Source: Aphis gossypii
Lineage: Eukaryota; Arthropoda; Insecta; Hemiptera; Aphididae
Reading direction: 5' to 3'
Assembly: GCF_020184175.1 (NCBI RefSeq)
Contig: NC_065531.1
Span: forward strand, 49,497,213 to 49,561,212
Length of the DNA: 64,000 nucleotides
Made by a program: the position numbers and the translations under genes. Below, piece by piece: positions 13,235 through 27,600 of this stretch (its first letter is position 1; each line of letters starts with the position of its first letter). The notes under the pieces are model-generated. The model was not told the origin of the DNA. It did not search any database and worked only from the letters and a program-made list of their open reading frames with translations.

Positions 13235-16200
13235 TATATGCCTAAACTTGACACAATAATGTTTGCCAAAAAAATCCAACGTGAACGTTTTTGCCGTAGG
13301 TAGTCTACGCTGCGGGATACCTGATAACGTGGACCGCGAATAATTATTATCCTGGTCGTTCTGGGCAATACACTTACGACGGGTTTTCGGGGAAACACCG
13401 AAATCGCCCCCCGCATGCACGTTAAACATCGTTCTGGCAACCGACACCACAGTATATGTGGGTGTGTGTAGCGCGTGTATATAATATAGTGACTATATAT
13501 TGTTGTTTTTTTTTCATTTCCTTCGTTCGAGGTCCTATATAACGTTTGGATATCAAAATGTACATTATTCATTTTAAATATTATATTATGTACCTATTAG
13601 GTATAATATTATGTATGACCGATTTCTTAAATCTATCATTTTCAGAATACCTATAATCTTTCTTAAATTTCTTGTAAAATTATAAATAACTTTATGATCA
13701 ATGGTTCTCTACCTATTTTATCTATTTAGGACTATGTATTAAATTTTCCCGAAATATCTATCGCGACCCACATGATTTCACTTTTACAGGATCAATAAGT
13801 AGTTCCTGCTGTGATTGATAACAGCGGCTTATAATTGATATGGTATTAAATATCATAATTATCTTAGAATCTATATAATTAGAAAAAATCCCTCATAAAC
13901 TATCAATCTAAGAAATGCTGCATTACACATTCCCACTCAAGTATAAACTGTGATTTGTTTTTTTTATTTACGTTTAGATTAACCTCTCTTGTTGCAGTAA
14001 TATTCAAATATTGCTTTATTGTTTACAATGATAAATTTGTCTCGATAACATAAACGCAAAAATAACTTAATTAACCGATAACAATAATATTATAAAATAA
14101 TACACCTCATTGTATGTTATTTTTACAGTTAAATACTATATTGGGTTTGACATAAGCTGAGATAATTTGAAACTTGGCTAGTGCTAAGTCCCTTTTGTTA
14201 GGTTATATAGGGGGGATGTACGTCATCAATGGTAATAAATAATAGTATATCGATCTGATTATAGGACAGCGGGCGATCGTTTTAACGCATTACAACTTCA
14301 TGATTGTGATGTATGTACTACACAATTATTATCGTTTCGACGTGGATTTATAGTCACGCGCGTTTCACAACAGAACTCACTGATTGTCAGTTTTGATTTG
14401 AATTTGCTCTCCCGCATTCCGTAATCAAACTTACGTTCGTTTTCCATGTATGAAATTGCGTTTTCCCAATGCTTTCATTTTTTATTTTATTTGTATATTA
14501 TTACGTTCTTTTACCTACTACAACACCGATCGAGATGTAGGTGAACACTACTGTTCGACCACCTTATCGCAGATATTTTCATAATATTCAGAAATATTAC
14601 TACCCGCTGCGAGTATTTTTTTCCCCCATTTAAAGTATAAATGATAATTTGTACACAATATGTTAAGCTTACTATGCTGTAATATTTTAAACAATTTTAC
14701 AAAACTTGCAAATGCCCTCTCTGTCCCTCTTTAATCTGGCCTTGCACTCGTTCGTCGACACCGCAAATCTTACTTAAGAACGGGATTTATGTATAATATT
14801 CGCATGGTCAGTAAACAATATCCCGTTTTGTAAGTTATATATATTGTTATGCTTACTGTATATATATATATATACAAGGGACGCCCATAATTGTTTTGAT
14901 TGGTATTCATAATTATATTATTTGTCAAGCCAAAGCAAATCATAATAAAGTTTCTTTCAAAAAAAAAAAAAGTCACGAGGACAGGTAGTAGACGGCATAA
15001 GGTTTTATACTCGTGCGATTTCGATGATGGTTATTTTGTTTTTGTTTTTATTTCACAAATAAACCATTCGAAACAAAATAAATGTTTATCTTCCTTCGCC
15101 GTTGTGTTATTATGACCGTAACGAGTATAGTGCCATAGAATGAAAATTAAAAACGCAAAAATTGAACCCAGCGTTTCTGTTCAAAACTCAAGTATATTGT
15201 GTTATATGCTCTCTATATACACGACGTTACATGTATGTGTAGAGTTATATATATATATATTATATTTATAGTAATAATACGACTCCTCATTCGTCTAAAC
15301 AATCCCTAGAGCTTTTATAATAACGATCCGAGTTCTCGAAACGACTGCACCGGGGTGTGAAAGTGGTAGAAATTAAAACCCCGTTTGTATATTTTATATA
15401 TATATATATAATATCGTATGTTATGTATACTTATATATTATAAAAATGTATATATTACGTATATATGTCTGGTGGAGTATGTATAATGTATATAATATGT
15501 ATACCAGACTTTTCTAGTGACAATTAAATTCCACTGCAGTTGGTGTAGCTTGTTTTAGTTTATTAAAAAAATACATAATATTATGTATATAATATTGTAT
15601 GGATAGTATTTGTTAACATTCTTTTTTTTTTTTTTAAATCTGCTGCTGTGTATTTCTCCGTTTTTCACATACCTGTGACAACTGTATCACTATAGTTATA
15701 TGATCTATAATGGGTGTTTTTTTTTTTTTTAATCGTTCGTAATTATTATGTTCATGTATAATATATTACATTTATAGGAAATTACAGAAAACATTTTGAT
15801 TAAAAAAAAAAACTGTTTGTATACTCTCTACCGTGATTATAGTGTTAATATAATACAAATTCACAACTCTTTTTTCCGCCAACATATAAAAAAAACAAAC
15901 ATTAAATCTATGATAAACCGATTATACGACTGTTTTTCACCAGTCCCGATCGCAATAATAATAATATATATTGACGATAATTTACAATGACCTCGTAGTT
16001 AAGAGTTATTTCTTTAAATAAAAATACGAAAAAATAATATTTAATTTTAGTTATAATGTAAATGTTTTGATTTCATTTCATTTGGTTGCATTGTGTTTTA
16101 CCCATTTGAGTCTCGGAACAAGATTTAACAATTAGGTAGGTACGGAAACTCGGTATCGCAGTATACGCTCAAGACATGCGCTTAGTTAAAACGTGAGAAT

Positions 16201-19200
16201 ATTACTACGGTGAAAAGCTACGTCAACACAGAAGTTTACACTCGAATTGTTTTGCTTCCATACCGACGCGGTACGCAATGGTTCGTTTCTTTATTCCTAT
16301 ATATTATACTCTTGTCGTGGATTTTATTAACGGTCTAAAAAACAAAATAAAATAAAAAAAAAAACATTTACGACCGTTTTAAATGCTCTTTGCTTAATTC
16401 AGAGCGAAAAAAAAGAAATATAGAAATTAAAAATTCGCTGTCTCGTTAATGTTAATTATTATTATGCACCCACAATATATATAATACCTACCGCATGAGC
16501 AAAATATATAATATTTTCAACTCGTTTTGTGTACACCGCTCTCTTTGTGCTCGTGTTAATATCGTAATTAAAGCCATCGTTTATTCGCAATTTTCTTTCT
16601 TATTTTTCACTTAACCCTCCTCCACTTGCTATATTTTAAAAGTATAAATAATAAAAACGACGTTCGCCTACAACTTTAAGTCCATTAGACTCTGGACATC
16701 TACTTAATGTGTACCAGATCATGAATAATACTGTAGGTACGTTTTTTAAAACTAATTTACGTTAATTTAAATTATTTAAACGCCAAATAAATACTTTACT
16801 AACTGGCTATAACAAACGTGTAATTTAAATTCTTTAATTTTACAATGTAGAAGGACACTTTTTTTTCTCGCTGTTGCCTAAAATGTTATAAATTACATAC
16901 TACAGAAATGTAGTAGGTAAATAACGAATTTCCAAAATAAAACGCAAATAGCTCAACATTTATTGTACGAAACATTATTTAAAAGAAGCATTGGAAACTC
17001 ACAACTAAAAATATTTAAAATTTTTTTTCTCAAATCTGATCTTGAACTAATGCCAAGATGACACTCAGTATGTGTGTGTAATTTATGTGTACCTAGTTTA
17101 CAGCTATGTAAATTTAGTAAAATATAAATTTAAATATCTTCATCGCTATATATCAAATAATAATAGCTTATTTATATTTTAAATAAATCCAATAATTTAT
17201 TTTTTATTATTTGTGACAAATCGTGTAAAATAAAACGCAGTTATTTTTACATTTAGATTTTTATAGTTAAATGGATTAACAATAATTTTAAGGTATTATC
17301 AAAACATGGAATTTGCTATTCAGTACATATAATATTAAAGAAAATTGAAATTAAATATTTTAAATATTTTGAAAACGTTATTACACGTAGACTTTAATAA
17401 AAAACATAATGATGAAAACTTACAAGCACTTATTATAAATATTTTTAATTTTTAAATTAGCAATTAAAATTACTTTTTGCTTAATTATCTAATTTTATCT
17501 AAGTTGAAATTACAAATAGTTGATTTAGTTACAATAAACTACAGAATTTCGCTTTTAACTCTCTATATTACCTAACAAGATCTAATTTTATTACCAAAAA
17601 TTATCCTCAAAGTGTAAATTTATTGTTCTAAAATATGACGATAAATAAGAATAAAACACATTATCGCCCCGAGTTTAGGTTATAATATAATGTTTTATTA
17701 TTGCATTTGTTTATGCATTTAAAAAGAAATATTTTTTCATCAAATTCTTTCAATTTAAGAAAAGTTCCTAAAATAGTTGGTTTTATAGTTTTTAATAAAA
17801 TTTTTTTTTTTATTTTTTTTCAATACTTAATACAAGTCGCATTTTTATCTAAATGTTTATGACTACATTTGTTTTGTAATAATCTAACCTAACCTAACTT
17901 TACCTAAAAACTACTGAATTGATCAATTAACACTGAACATAATTTCATGGTTTTGATGTCTACGAGTAATTTATTAAAAATGAAACAACTCACAATTTAG
18001 TGCAGAATCTTAAAAACCTAAATTTTAATTTATGTTTTAATAATAACGTCGTATTATATATTTATATGTATTATTTATGCCAGATCCTTCTTCTTCTTTT
18101 TTTTAATCACCTTGATTTTATCTGATACAATACTATTCTACATGTTCTACACGCTGATTCTGATTTTAATACATTAATTTCCTTTTATTTCCCATTCATA
18201 ATATTAACTTACTTTTATCAACTTTGAAAATAGTAACATAGATCCTCAATTGATTTCAACGTTCTCCATTCTGTATTAATACTACCTATATAGCAATAGA
18301 ATATTAATATTTAAAATGCACTATCCTACACAATCGTTATTAACATTTTATACAAAAAATAATAATGATGATAATAATAATAATAATGCATTATTTCTTA
18401 TTTATTTACTTAGTATTTAATATTTACAAAATTCTTGAACTGATGTTTTATAGTATAATGAACATACCTTTGAGTTTAACCACGGTGCAGTGAGCACACG
18501 TTATTGTGGGTTTTTAGCAAATGGCTGGTACAATATATATAAATAAACCAGATACAATACATTTTAAGTATATAGTTGTATTTTTGTCAAAGGGAAATAA
18601 TAATTATGATTTTTTAAGTAATAAATAATAATGAAAATTTTTATTAACAAATTCACACTCTTAAAAATCTAAGGTAGCATAAAGTTCATGTTTGACTTAT
18701 AATTATTACTACACATGATTATGAATTAATGTGTAAATAAAAATTAGATACTATATATGAATAGTCTACTTGAAATCAATTTGTAAGTACAAAACCGTTA
18801 TCCATTATTAACTAATTTATTTTAATAACTTTGAATCTTTTCGGGTTCTTTAGTTTCAACTTAGATGATATATTTTTTATATATTATATGTATTAATATA
18901 CACGTACAATATAAAATTATAAAAATTGTATATGAAAAATATGATTGATAGGTCTAAGGAACACATAAACAGGCTTTTTAAGGTGCAAGCTGTTTGTGTA
19001 CTGGTTAATAATTATTACTTAAGCTGAAACTCGTATACATAATTATATAATGGCATTTCGTTTTAATATGTTAAAATTATTTTGAATCTCCCTCTCTATC
19101 TTTAAATCGTTCTCGAAATTCCTGAAAAAATGTGTACTCGTCTGACGTTATCTTATTCAGACACGGTAACGGTGGTACGACTATATAACAGAATCCATTA

Positions 19201-22200
19201 GAGTAACTGTCAGGAGATGAATCGAAATCATTTTTATATGAAAACAAATTACTTTGTCGCGTTTGCTATAGTCAAGATTTTTTGTGTCTCAGACCTATTA
19301 TGGGGCCAATGCTCGAGTCTTAGTGCGATTATTCGTCGATCGTTTGCGGTCCACGATAATGATAATAATATAATAATAATAATATCATAATATTAAATAT
19401 TATAGTCTAACGCGACGACCTTTCTACGTATAAAAATCACACGATCCATTAAACACGCAACACTGCGACTGGGGTCGGATAGATGATAAAAATATAAGCC
19501 GTGGCTGAGGCCATGGTATGGGGTACAATAAAAACAGACATTGGAAATCGTCTCGTTTCGCCAATAAACAACCGTCAGTTATTCGGCTCAGGGTTCTAAT
19601 CGCATACGTATATATATATATATATGGAATAACGACAAGACCAGTTGAAATCCTCCGGAGCCATATTTTATACATATATATAGACGCTCACAGATATCTT
19701 CTCGTCCGCTGTAAATATATATTTTATACCTGCCGCGTAGATCCGCTGGACCGTAATGAACTTTATATCGGGCCCGCAAGACGACGCAACGCGGACGAGC
19801 TGTGTAGGATCGACCGCAGGGATTTTTCGCATCGTCGCTTGACGACCTGTACGTGATGCCGTGGCTATATATACGACACAATTCCCCCTGAGGCGATATT
19901 TTTTATGTACTTATAAGGATATATATATTTGTTTCTTCTTTTAGAATTTTTACGACTTCGACCTTGTCAATGCGGAACGTTCCGCAAAACGTTCAATCAC
20001 TGGGTTTTTGACGACGATGGAATAATAAAAAATTGTATAAAAAATTATAATGCTTACGACGATGCCGACGACAGGTTACTGGAAGAAAAACGAGTTTTTA
20101 TTTTCATAACGTTTCTTAACGATTTCAGCTGTCGAGACAAAACATTTATCGAAATTCCAATATTATGTTATTTCTCACGATCGTCTAATTCCATTGCATA
20201 ATGCATATATTATATTTAATGTGATCATCGACAACCAGCGTCAGTGTATTATGTATGACGTGATTAAAGCTCCCATTTTAAATCTCGAATATCTATCAAA
20301 ACATCGATCATGTTAACTCGTGTTCATTTCGTATTCCAAAACTCACTAATTTTTATACTAACATAATTGGTGTTTGTTATGTATTGCCAAAACAAAATCG
20401 ACAATCAAAAACTTGTTTTGATTTGAGCGGACTACATGAGTTATCGGTGTTACGTGACGACTTGTGAAACTATATTCGGGAAGAAAAAATCTCGCAAATA
20501 GTATGCACCCTTCCTTCATTAACGAGTATGAATCACCCTCTACAATTTAGAGGGGTCATAATTTATCAAATCGTATCCAGTGACAACGGAGAAAATTTTG
20601 AACAATATGGACGCTAATAAGTGATCGCACGTCTCTAATTAAAACGCAATTACATACGCGTATACGCTACGGTGTATATTATGATGCATCAGAAACGCAA
20701 TATAAATGCGGTTAGGTAATAACTGCAGCAAAATATATAATCACTATTCTTCGGAACGTGCTTAGAATAATATAATATTATATTGACGTCGCCGTGTATG
20801 AATGACAGTGGAGGTGGCGTACCGGAAGTGTATTTTATTGTGAAGGGCTGAGTGACACCTGACCTGGATGACTATTTCATGTATATACACGTGCATAATA
20901 GAAATGTACTAATGTATAATATTCATATACGTATAGTAATGATAATGTACGCCCTCGCTCCGTGTGAGACCGTTATACGTCCGCGCAATATTATAAATCA
21001 TAATATACTGTTTGCGCGTAGCAGCCGTTCGGTATAAAAACTATGCAGCAATTCCAGCGAGCGCGCAATAAAAGTTTTAATTTCGCGAATTTTTGCGAAA
21101 AGAATATCACGTGGGCATATGTATAATATTATAATGATGTAGCGTTAGTGTGCATTACATAGTCGGATTCCAATTCGCTATTATTATGACTTGTTGTGAT
21201 ATCCGTGTGCGCGCGTTTTGTGCACTTGAATAAAATATGCGACATCGTCGCTTTCGAAAACTCTCCTCCGGTATGAGATCAGGTCCACGTATACCCTCGG
21301 AACAGCGCCGTATGAACTGCAGGTCGTGAAACGGTCGACGGAGTAGGGAAAACAATTGTGTTTATACGATGGTATTATTACATACCTATTATATGTTTAT
21401 GCGTGTACGCTCTGCACGAGGAAAAGTATAACGCGATAGCGTGTACGACGTACATTTATATTACTACTCTAACAACGCGGGCCACAGCCGTCTGCAGCCT
21501 CAGGTCTTCGCTGCCGTCGGCCTTAGCCCGACAATAGTTTAATATTATGTTAAATCGGCCAAGAGCACTGCCGGCCTGCACAAGGATAACACTTTTACAG
21601 AGGTATATACATAATATTACATCGCGTCGTGTTATGTTGCAGATAATACCGTTATATATAGTGTATGTGTGCGTATGTATGGAGATCACAAAAATCGCAT
21701 AACAATATTTCGTTTGACGCTCGTGTGCATTTTTACGGTCGTTAAGTTTTATGAGTATAACACAAAGGATGAGCGACGACTCGTGTGTTTATCGTGTAAA
21801 CCGACTATAATATGTATATACGTATAATATTATACCGTGCGCGTTTGTGTTTTAATATTTTCGGCGAACGCTGCACGTCAAACGCCTTCCGCGGAAGCGG
21901 ATAGTTAATATAATATATTATTTAATCTCCGTTCGGTGCAAGGTCACCGGATTTTGTATCATTGTGTGTAGAGCGACCCGAAAAGACGATTTTCGACACG
22001 ACGACGATGCGAGACGTCTCGTCTACACTTGCCCGCTACACCGTTCAGCAGGGCACTCGGTGTAGTAGTTCCGTATAATAAAATCGTCATCATCGTATGG
22101 ATCGTTCGCCATAGTTTTGGGTCCGACGATGAAATATATTACCTATGTATTTATGCAGTGTTTTCCTCAAAAAGTCGTACGAGTCTACAGTCTTATATAT

Positions 22201-23824
22201 ATATTAATCTATACGACATACGTGACCGGACGTCTGCACTACTCGATTTAAAATCATATAGGTACCATATATTTATTACAATGATTTTATCGAAATTACG
22301 TTTACGGGCAAGCTTCTTCCGCGATGTATACAATATTATACTGTAATAACATATTATAAAAGTACAACTGTACGATAATATTTCGAAAGAAAAAATCTCA
22401 CCGGCGACCAACACAAAACAACAAAATGAACGTATCGTCTAAATATCTAAATAAAACCTCTTTCCTAAATATCGATTTTGGATTCGTATGTGCTCCGATG
22501 AGAAGTATATACTATAGCGCTTTGGGGCACCGAGTTCTTGCCCTTCCTAGGTCCCCCCCTCTCGTTTCCAGCGATATATATATAATATGCATTAATTCTA
22601 GGTATTATTATTATCACTATGTACACACAGTATATGGTGAATGTGGTGTTATTACTCGCTCGTATATATGACGTTACGAAGAAAACGGTTATTGACGTAT
22701 GCTCGTGTGACTGATATTAATATAATATTTAAACCGTCGAGACGGAATGGCACGCGCGTTTTCAAATGTACAATATAATAATAATGTATGTTATTATGAT
22801 ATGATAGTGTGCGTTCCGACCGTCACGATGTGTCGTGTACTGTGGGCGAATCGACTGGCTGAGGATGAGAAATTACCGACAAACGTATACAGTGCAATGC
22901 ACATAATATTACATATTATGTATGAATGTTAAATATGTTATATTATTATATCTACATTACATATATGTATAACAGGTGCCTCGCGACCAGATCGCTGTGA
23001 CAATAGAATAATTTTGTGGTCTGTGGATGTCATCCTAATATTATTATCGTAATTCGTAATAATTATGTTATTATTATAATAATGTTGTCCAGTGACGGAG
23101 GAACGTCTATATAGTACCTGCTGAGTTGCAGGTTAGCGTATAAACTGTTTATTTTAATATAAGACGTTTTTCTTTTTTAAATTTAATTTACTTTGTTACA
23201 CGATTATAATATTATTTTAGGTACCTACTCGTCGTTAAATAACTGAACTTTAAAATTCCAAAAAAATATATTTTCAGTTGTATCCCACCCCCAAACAACA
23301 CGACTTCTCTACGATACGAGTTATAATTTTATTTTTTCATTTCTTTGATGTGTGTTTAAGCAATCGTTTTCGCTTGCTTTTCGATCGCTAGCACATTTTT
23401 GTTACACGCACCAAGCCTATATTATTATTTTTTCGCGACGACCGGTCATTTCCGGGCGAGTCTTCCACCGCTATTGCAATAATTCACTCACGCTCCACAA
23501 TCGTCTCCCCGGTATAACTTCCCTGGGTACACTACATAATATTATGACATGATGCGCACAACGTGTCGCCGTGCCGCGAGAAAATCACAATCTGTTTTTA
23601 ACCGTGTCCATAAATCACGACCGCCATTGGCGCTATTACAATGATGTGATATACGCATCCCTCGTATATACGCGCTCCGGTTTATCGTGTAAAATCGTCC
23701 GAAAACGAGAACTACACTGCAGTAATGTACTTAATATTAATAAACTGCAATATATTAATAGTATTATACCGTTTACTGCGTACATGGTTCGAAATCGTCA
23801 ACGATCCAAATTCCGGTTTTTGCT

Positions 23825-23830
<6 letters not shown>

Positions 23831-23859
<29 letters not shown>
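23831..23859. repeat. (TG)n microsatellite
   Basis: About 14 uninterrupted TG units followed by a poly-T run, inside the intron between the alternative catalytic exons. Likely length-polymorphic. Confidence 0.9.
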
Positions 23860-23862
<3 letters not shown>

Positions 23863-24456
23863 TTTAACGGTTCGTATAAGCGTATTTAAATATATACCTG
23901 GTATAAAACTACTAACCACTGTTGGGTATTGTGTGAAAATTTTTTTTTAATTTTTATATACTAACGTGAATTTTACCATTTCTCTTAAATCAGTTAACCG
24001 GCCTAATTTTTTTTATTACGTTATTACAACCGTAATTGTTTAACCAACCATCTAATTCTTCTAACAATGGTAAAGCTAATTCCATTCAAACGGCGTTGGT
24101 CGTAAAACGTATTTTTTTAACATCATCCCTTCGTTTCGCGTTTTCCTATGTTTACTATATTTATACACACTATGTCTGCTACTGAATTTATTATAACACG
24201 GCACATCTGCATTGCATTTTTTATGATCATTAGTGTATACTAGAAATTGGTTACACGCTTCAGCGCAGGTGGCAAATGACAAAGGGAAAAATTTTTGAAA
24301 ATTGCATACGCCAACGTATGTAATTAATAACGACACGAGTGGTATATGACGTGGTCCTTTTTCAAACTTTAAACAAAAAACTACGCTCGTGTCGATTTGT
24401 GTGTGAGACTTAAGCGAATATTGTTTTCGGTTTTAAATAATATTGTTAATCATCAG

Positions 24457-24602
24457 GATGGCTAGAACCGCTGCTGGACCGAATCACCAGGAATTCGACT
24501 ACCGTAGTGTGTCCCGTGATTGACTCGATCGACGACAAAACGTTCCGTTACCGTTTCCATAATGAACCAATAAGTGTTGGCGGTTTTAGTTGGAAGCTTG
24601 TG
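24457..24602 (+). CDS. Pgant9: Pgant9-like alternative catalytic exon, version B
   Basis: The exon is 146 nt: two bases, then 48 codons, phase 0 at the end. It encodes WLEPLLDRITRNSTTVVCP, then VIDSIDDKTFRYRFHNEP and ISVGGFSWKLV. By hand, 27 of 48 residues match version A: the N-terminal half is nearly identical, while the C-terminal half differs and is one codon shorter. It shares A's phases, so it can replace A. No stop or frameshift is present, which argues against a dead copy. GGFSWKL is closer to the GGFNWKL of vertebrate GALNT1 than to FDWNL. Its splice sites look weaker (short pyrimidine tract before ATCATCAG; donor GTG|GTTAGT), as expected for a regulated exon. Confidence 0.9.
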
Positions 24603-27600
24603 GTTAGTATTTTTTTTCTTACCAATTGGAATTTTGTCTATATACTGCACCGTCCAAGTATATAATGTTCATGTTTGTTGTTTAAACTGATTTTATTACA
24701 CTGATTAAAAAATATTTTCGTCCAAGTAAACATAAATTAGAATTTCTTTTGTTGTTTTTCTGTCTCAATAAGTACAACACACAAATTATTAATCTAGGAT
24801 AAAAAAAATGTAAAACGATCGTTTTTATCATATTAATACTCGAAATCCACAAGTTCTTTATCTTGTCATATTCATACACTCACACGCAGCAAACTGTAGT
24901 CTCCGTTTAACACATAACATATAATACACATATATCTCAATCTTCTTTTTTACTACCCACTCAGCTTCCTCCCAAGTTTATCTCTATTACGGTTTTTCTT
25001 TACAACCATATCTTATGTATACAATATAATATATCCAGAGAATGTATATAGTACTATATACATATGTTTTTACATGTTCATTATCCCTTTTCTTCTTTTG
25101 ACATAGCTAAACTATCTAAAATTACTGTTTTTCTTTTTTCCCCCTCGATCAATGACTACACTACATCCAAATGCACTATAAAATAAAAATATACACAAGC
25201 ACATATAAGACATAAAAAAATTTAAGATTAAATAATTATTTTGAATATATCATTATTTAAATATATTTAAAAAAAATCACATTTTCTGTGGTACTTTTAA
25301 ATAGATATTATGTAAATAGATATAAATTACTGAACATGGTATAAATATTTCTCAAAACCGGTTTTTCATACTCAAATCAGGTGAATACGAAATTCCAAAA
25401 CTAAATACTCTAATTATATAATCGAGTTTTAAACTCAAAATTTATTACTCAAATTAAAATTTAAAATACTTATTAGTCATCTCTTTATTATGTGTGTGGT
25501 ATATATTTTAATTAATTTATAATCGCATAAATCAATTTAAAAATTATTTTTATATAATAAATTATTATCATCTATTTACTTTGTATAAACATTATACAAT
25601 ACAGATTAGCATTTTATTTTATATTCTAAAAGCACAATTCCCAGTACATATTAATTATAACCACCGGTTATAATTAAAAATAATTCATGTATATAAAAAG
25701 TATGACATTTTTAAAGTTTTACAAAGTTAAGCATATTGTGTAACATTATCTTTTGTATAATAATATATGTCATATTATATGTTAGATAGATGAATTTCCA
25801 TGTTAAAAATTATCATATTTTCAAACTTTTTTTTCCATTAAATGTACAAAAACCTTTATTATTCGGAATAATTTTAAAACTACAACTGAATTATTTTCCA
25901 GAAAATATTTCACAAGAAATATGAATGGTATATTTATCATTTAGCGATACGTTGTTTAAAATACGCCAATATACGATGGATGGTAAATATAACTTTCAAC
26001 GTTAATTGTTTGTGCGATTAAAACATTTGTGGAATTTTCTGTTTAAAATTGCATCAATTCGTTAAATATCGTTAAACTTGTTACGTATACACTACCTGTA
26101 TAGTTGTATACATTAAAAAAGTGCCTAGTATAAACAAATATATAAATATATTGAAATAATTTAATCGTTTGACAATCTGCATTGATGTACTCAATACATG
26201 CTTTCGAGATAAAATTTTTATTATCACATATTAGGTTCATTTTTTTGGTACCTTATAACGGTTGTAACTTATTAAAACAGGTTCTGTGTTTTATTCTTAT
26301 ACATTTCAATATACAAATTACGATGATACGGTGTTTCAATTTGGAAATTTAGTAATATTTTTTTATCAAAAGTTCACTTCAAGATAAGATGTTATACCTA
26401 CTATTTGGTGTATAATATTTTATTATACGACATTAAATACTTTATTACAAAACGTATTAAAATAAAAATTATGATTATACTTTTATATGATACAAAAACA
26501 CTAGAAACGTGATAGCAATATTTAATGAGCCTAAGGCGGATTGCACTTTTATCACTTATTTGCCAACTGTGCAATGTATGAATTCAAACGATTAATCACC
26601 ATTAGTCGACCTACCGGTACTCAAATCATAATATTTCATAGGTACACATATTTTTTAAGCTCGTATAGTACAAACATCACACACGATATTGACGACTAAT
26701 TCCAATTTTATTCTTTTTTTTTTTTTTTAACTCAATTAGTGAAACATAATATTTCAATTTACATAAATGTTTTACTTTCGTTGTACAAGTATTCGTGAGG
26801 TTTGATATTATGAGGTTTTTTAGAATTCGCAGAAGGGTTGTACAAAATATTACAAATGCGTGGTTTATACATATTAAAATGTAAAATATACTTCAATTAT
26901 TCCACAATTAAAAGCTAATAAATATTATATGTTCTGTAATATTCAGTATGATCACACAATATATTTGATAATATAATATACACTATACATATATAAACAG
27001 TACACACACGTGAGCGCGCGCATGTATATGTTATTTTTAATACATATTTATAGAAACACTAGATGATGGTTTGTCTGAAAGAAAAAAATGTAATATACAT
27101 TTATTATCTTGGATAATTATAATAAATTGTACCTTGTTATAACGAAATACTCGTCTTATTGCCATCCGTCAGTTTTGGTGCCATGCACGAACGAGAGAAT
27201 GCTCTTAAGTTCTGTGTAATACATGACATGTACTCGACGGATCGTGTAGAACTCGCGCCCGCTGGTCGTGCTGTATGAATTACTTCACCAAAAACTTTTC
27301 AAAGTACGTTCCAACAACCCCACACATCTTTTGTGGGCTTCATTCTAGTTTTTACTAATTGAATATAACTATACAACTTCGGTTAAGCCTACAGATAATA
27401 TTTTTTTTGAAGCAAAAGTAAAAAAAAAAAAAACGTGACTAAAATTTAAAATTGATAAATTTCAAGAAGCAAATATTAATTGTATATGATAATACTAAGG
27501 GATTAAAATAATATAGTATTTATATATATATAAAATAAAATAATAGATGATAAAAAAAATAGTTAGTAAAATAATTTTTCTATTATATTTGTATATATAT

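Larger units (their letters stand above)
10711..24456 (+). other. Intron between the two catalytic exon copies, 13.7 kb
   Basis: This very long interval separates exon versions A and B. It contains a TA-flanked MITE (12876-13234), TA and poly-T simple repeats (about 14860-15780), more GC-balanced stretches (about 19420-19860 and 20800-22130) and a (TG)n array at 23831-23859. I did not see a third copy of the WLEPLL exon, but I read this by eye only. A 212-residue minus-strand open frame at 12934-13572 overlaps the MITE and has no recognisable domain. Confidence 0.75.

Noticed and set aside
12934..13572. 212-residue minus-strand open frame, the longest in the window
   Set aside because: It runs through a MITE, has no recognisable domain, and its composition (Ile, Tyr, Lys, Arg) follows AT-rich DNA.
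15240..15510. TA-rich stretch with a short inverted GTCTGGT...ACCAGAC pair
   Set aside because: The 7-bp arms and surrounding TA simple repeats make this unremarkable.
24457..24602. Possibility that the second catalytic exon is a pseudoexon
   Set aside because: No stops, same phases as its partner, family-conserved residues kept, and usable GT-AG sites.
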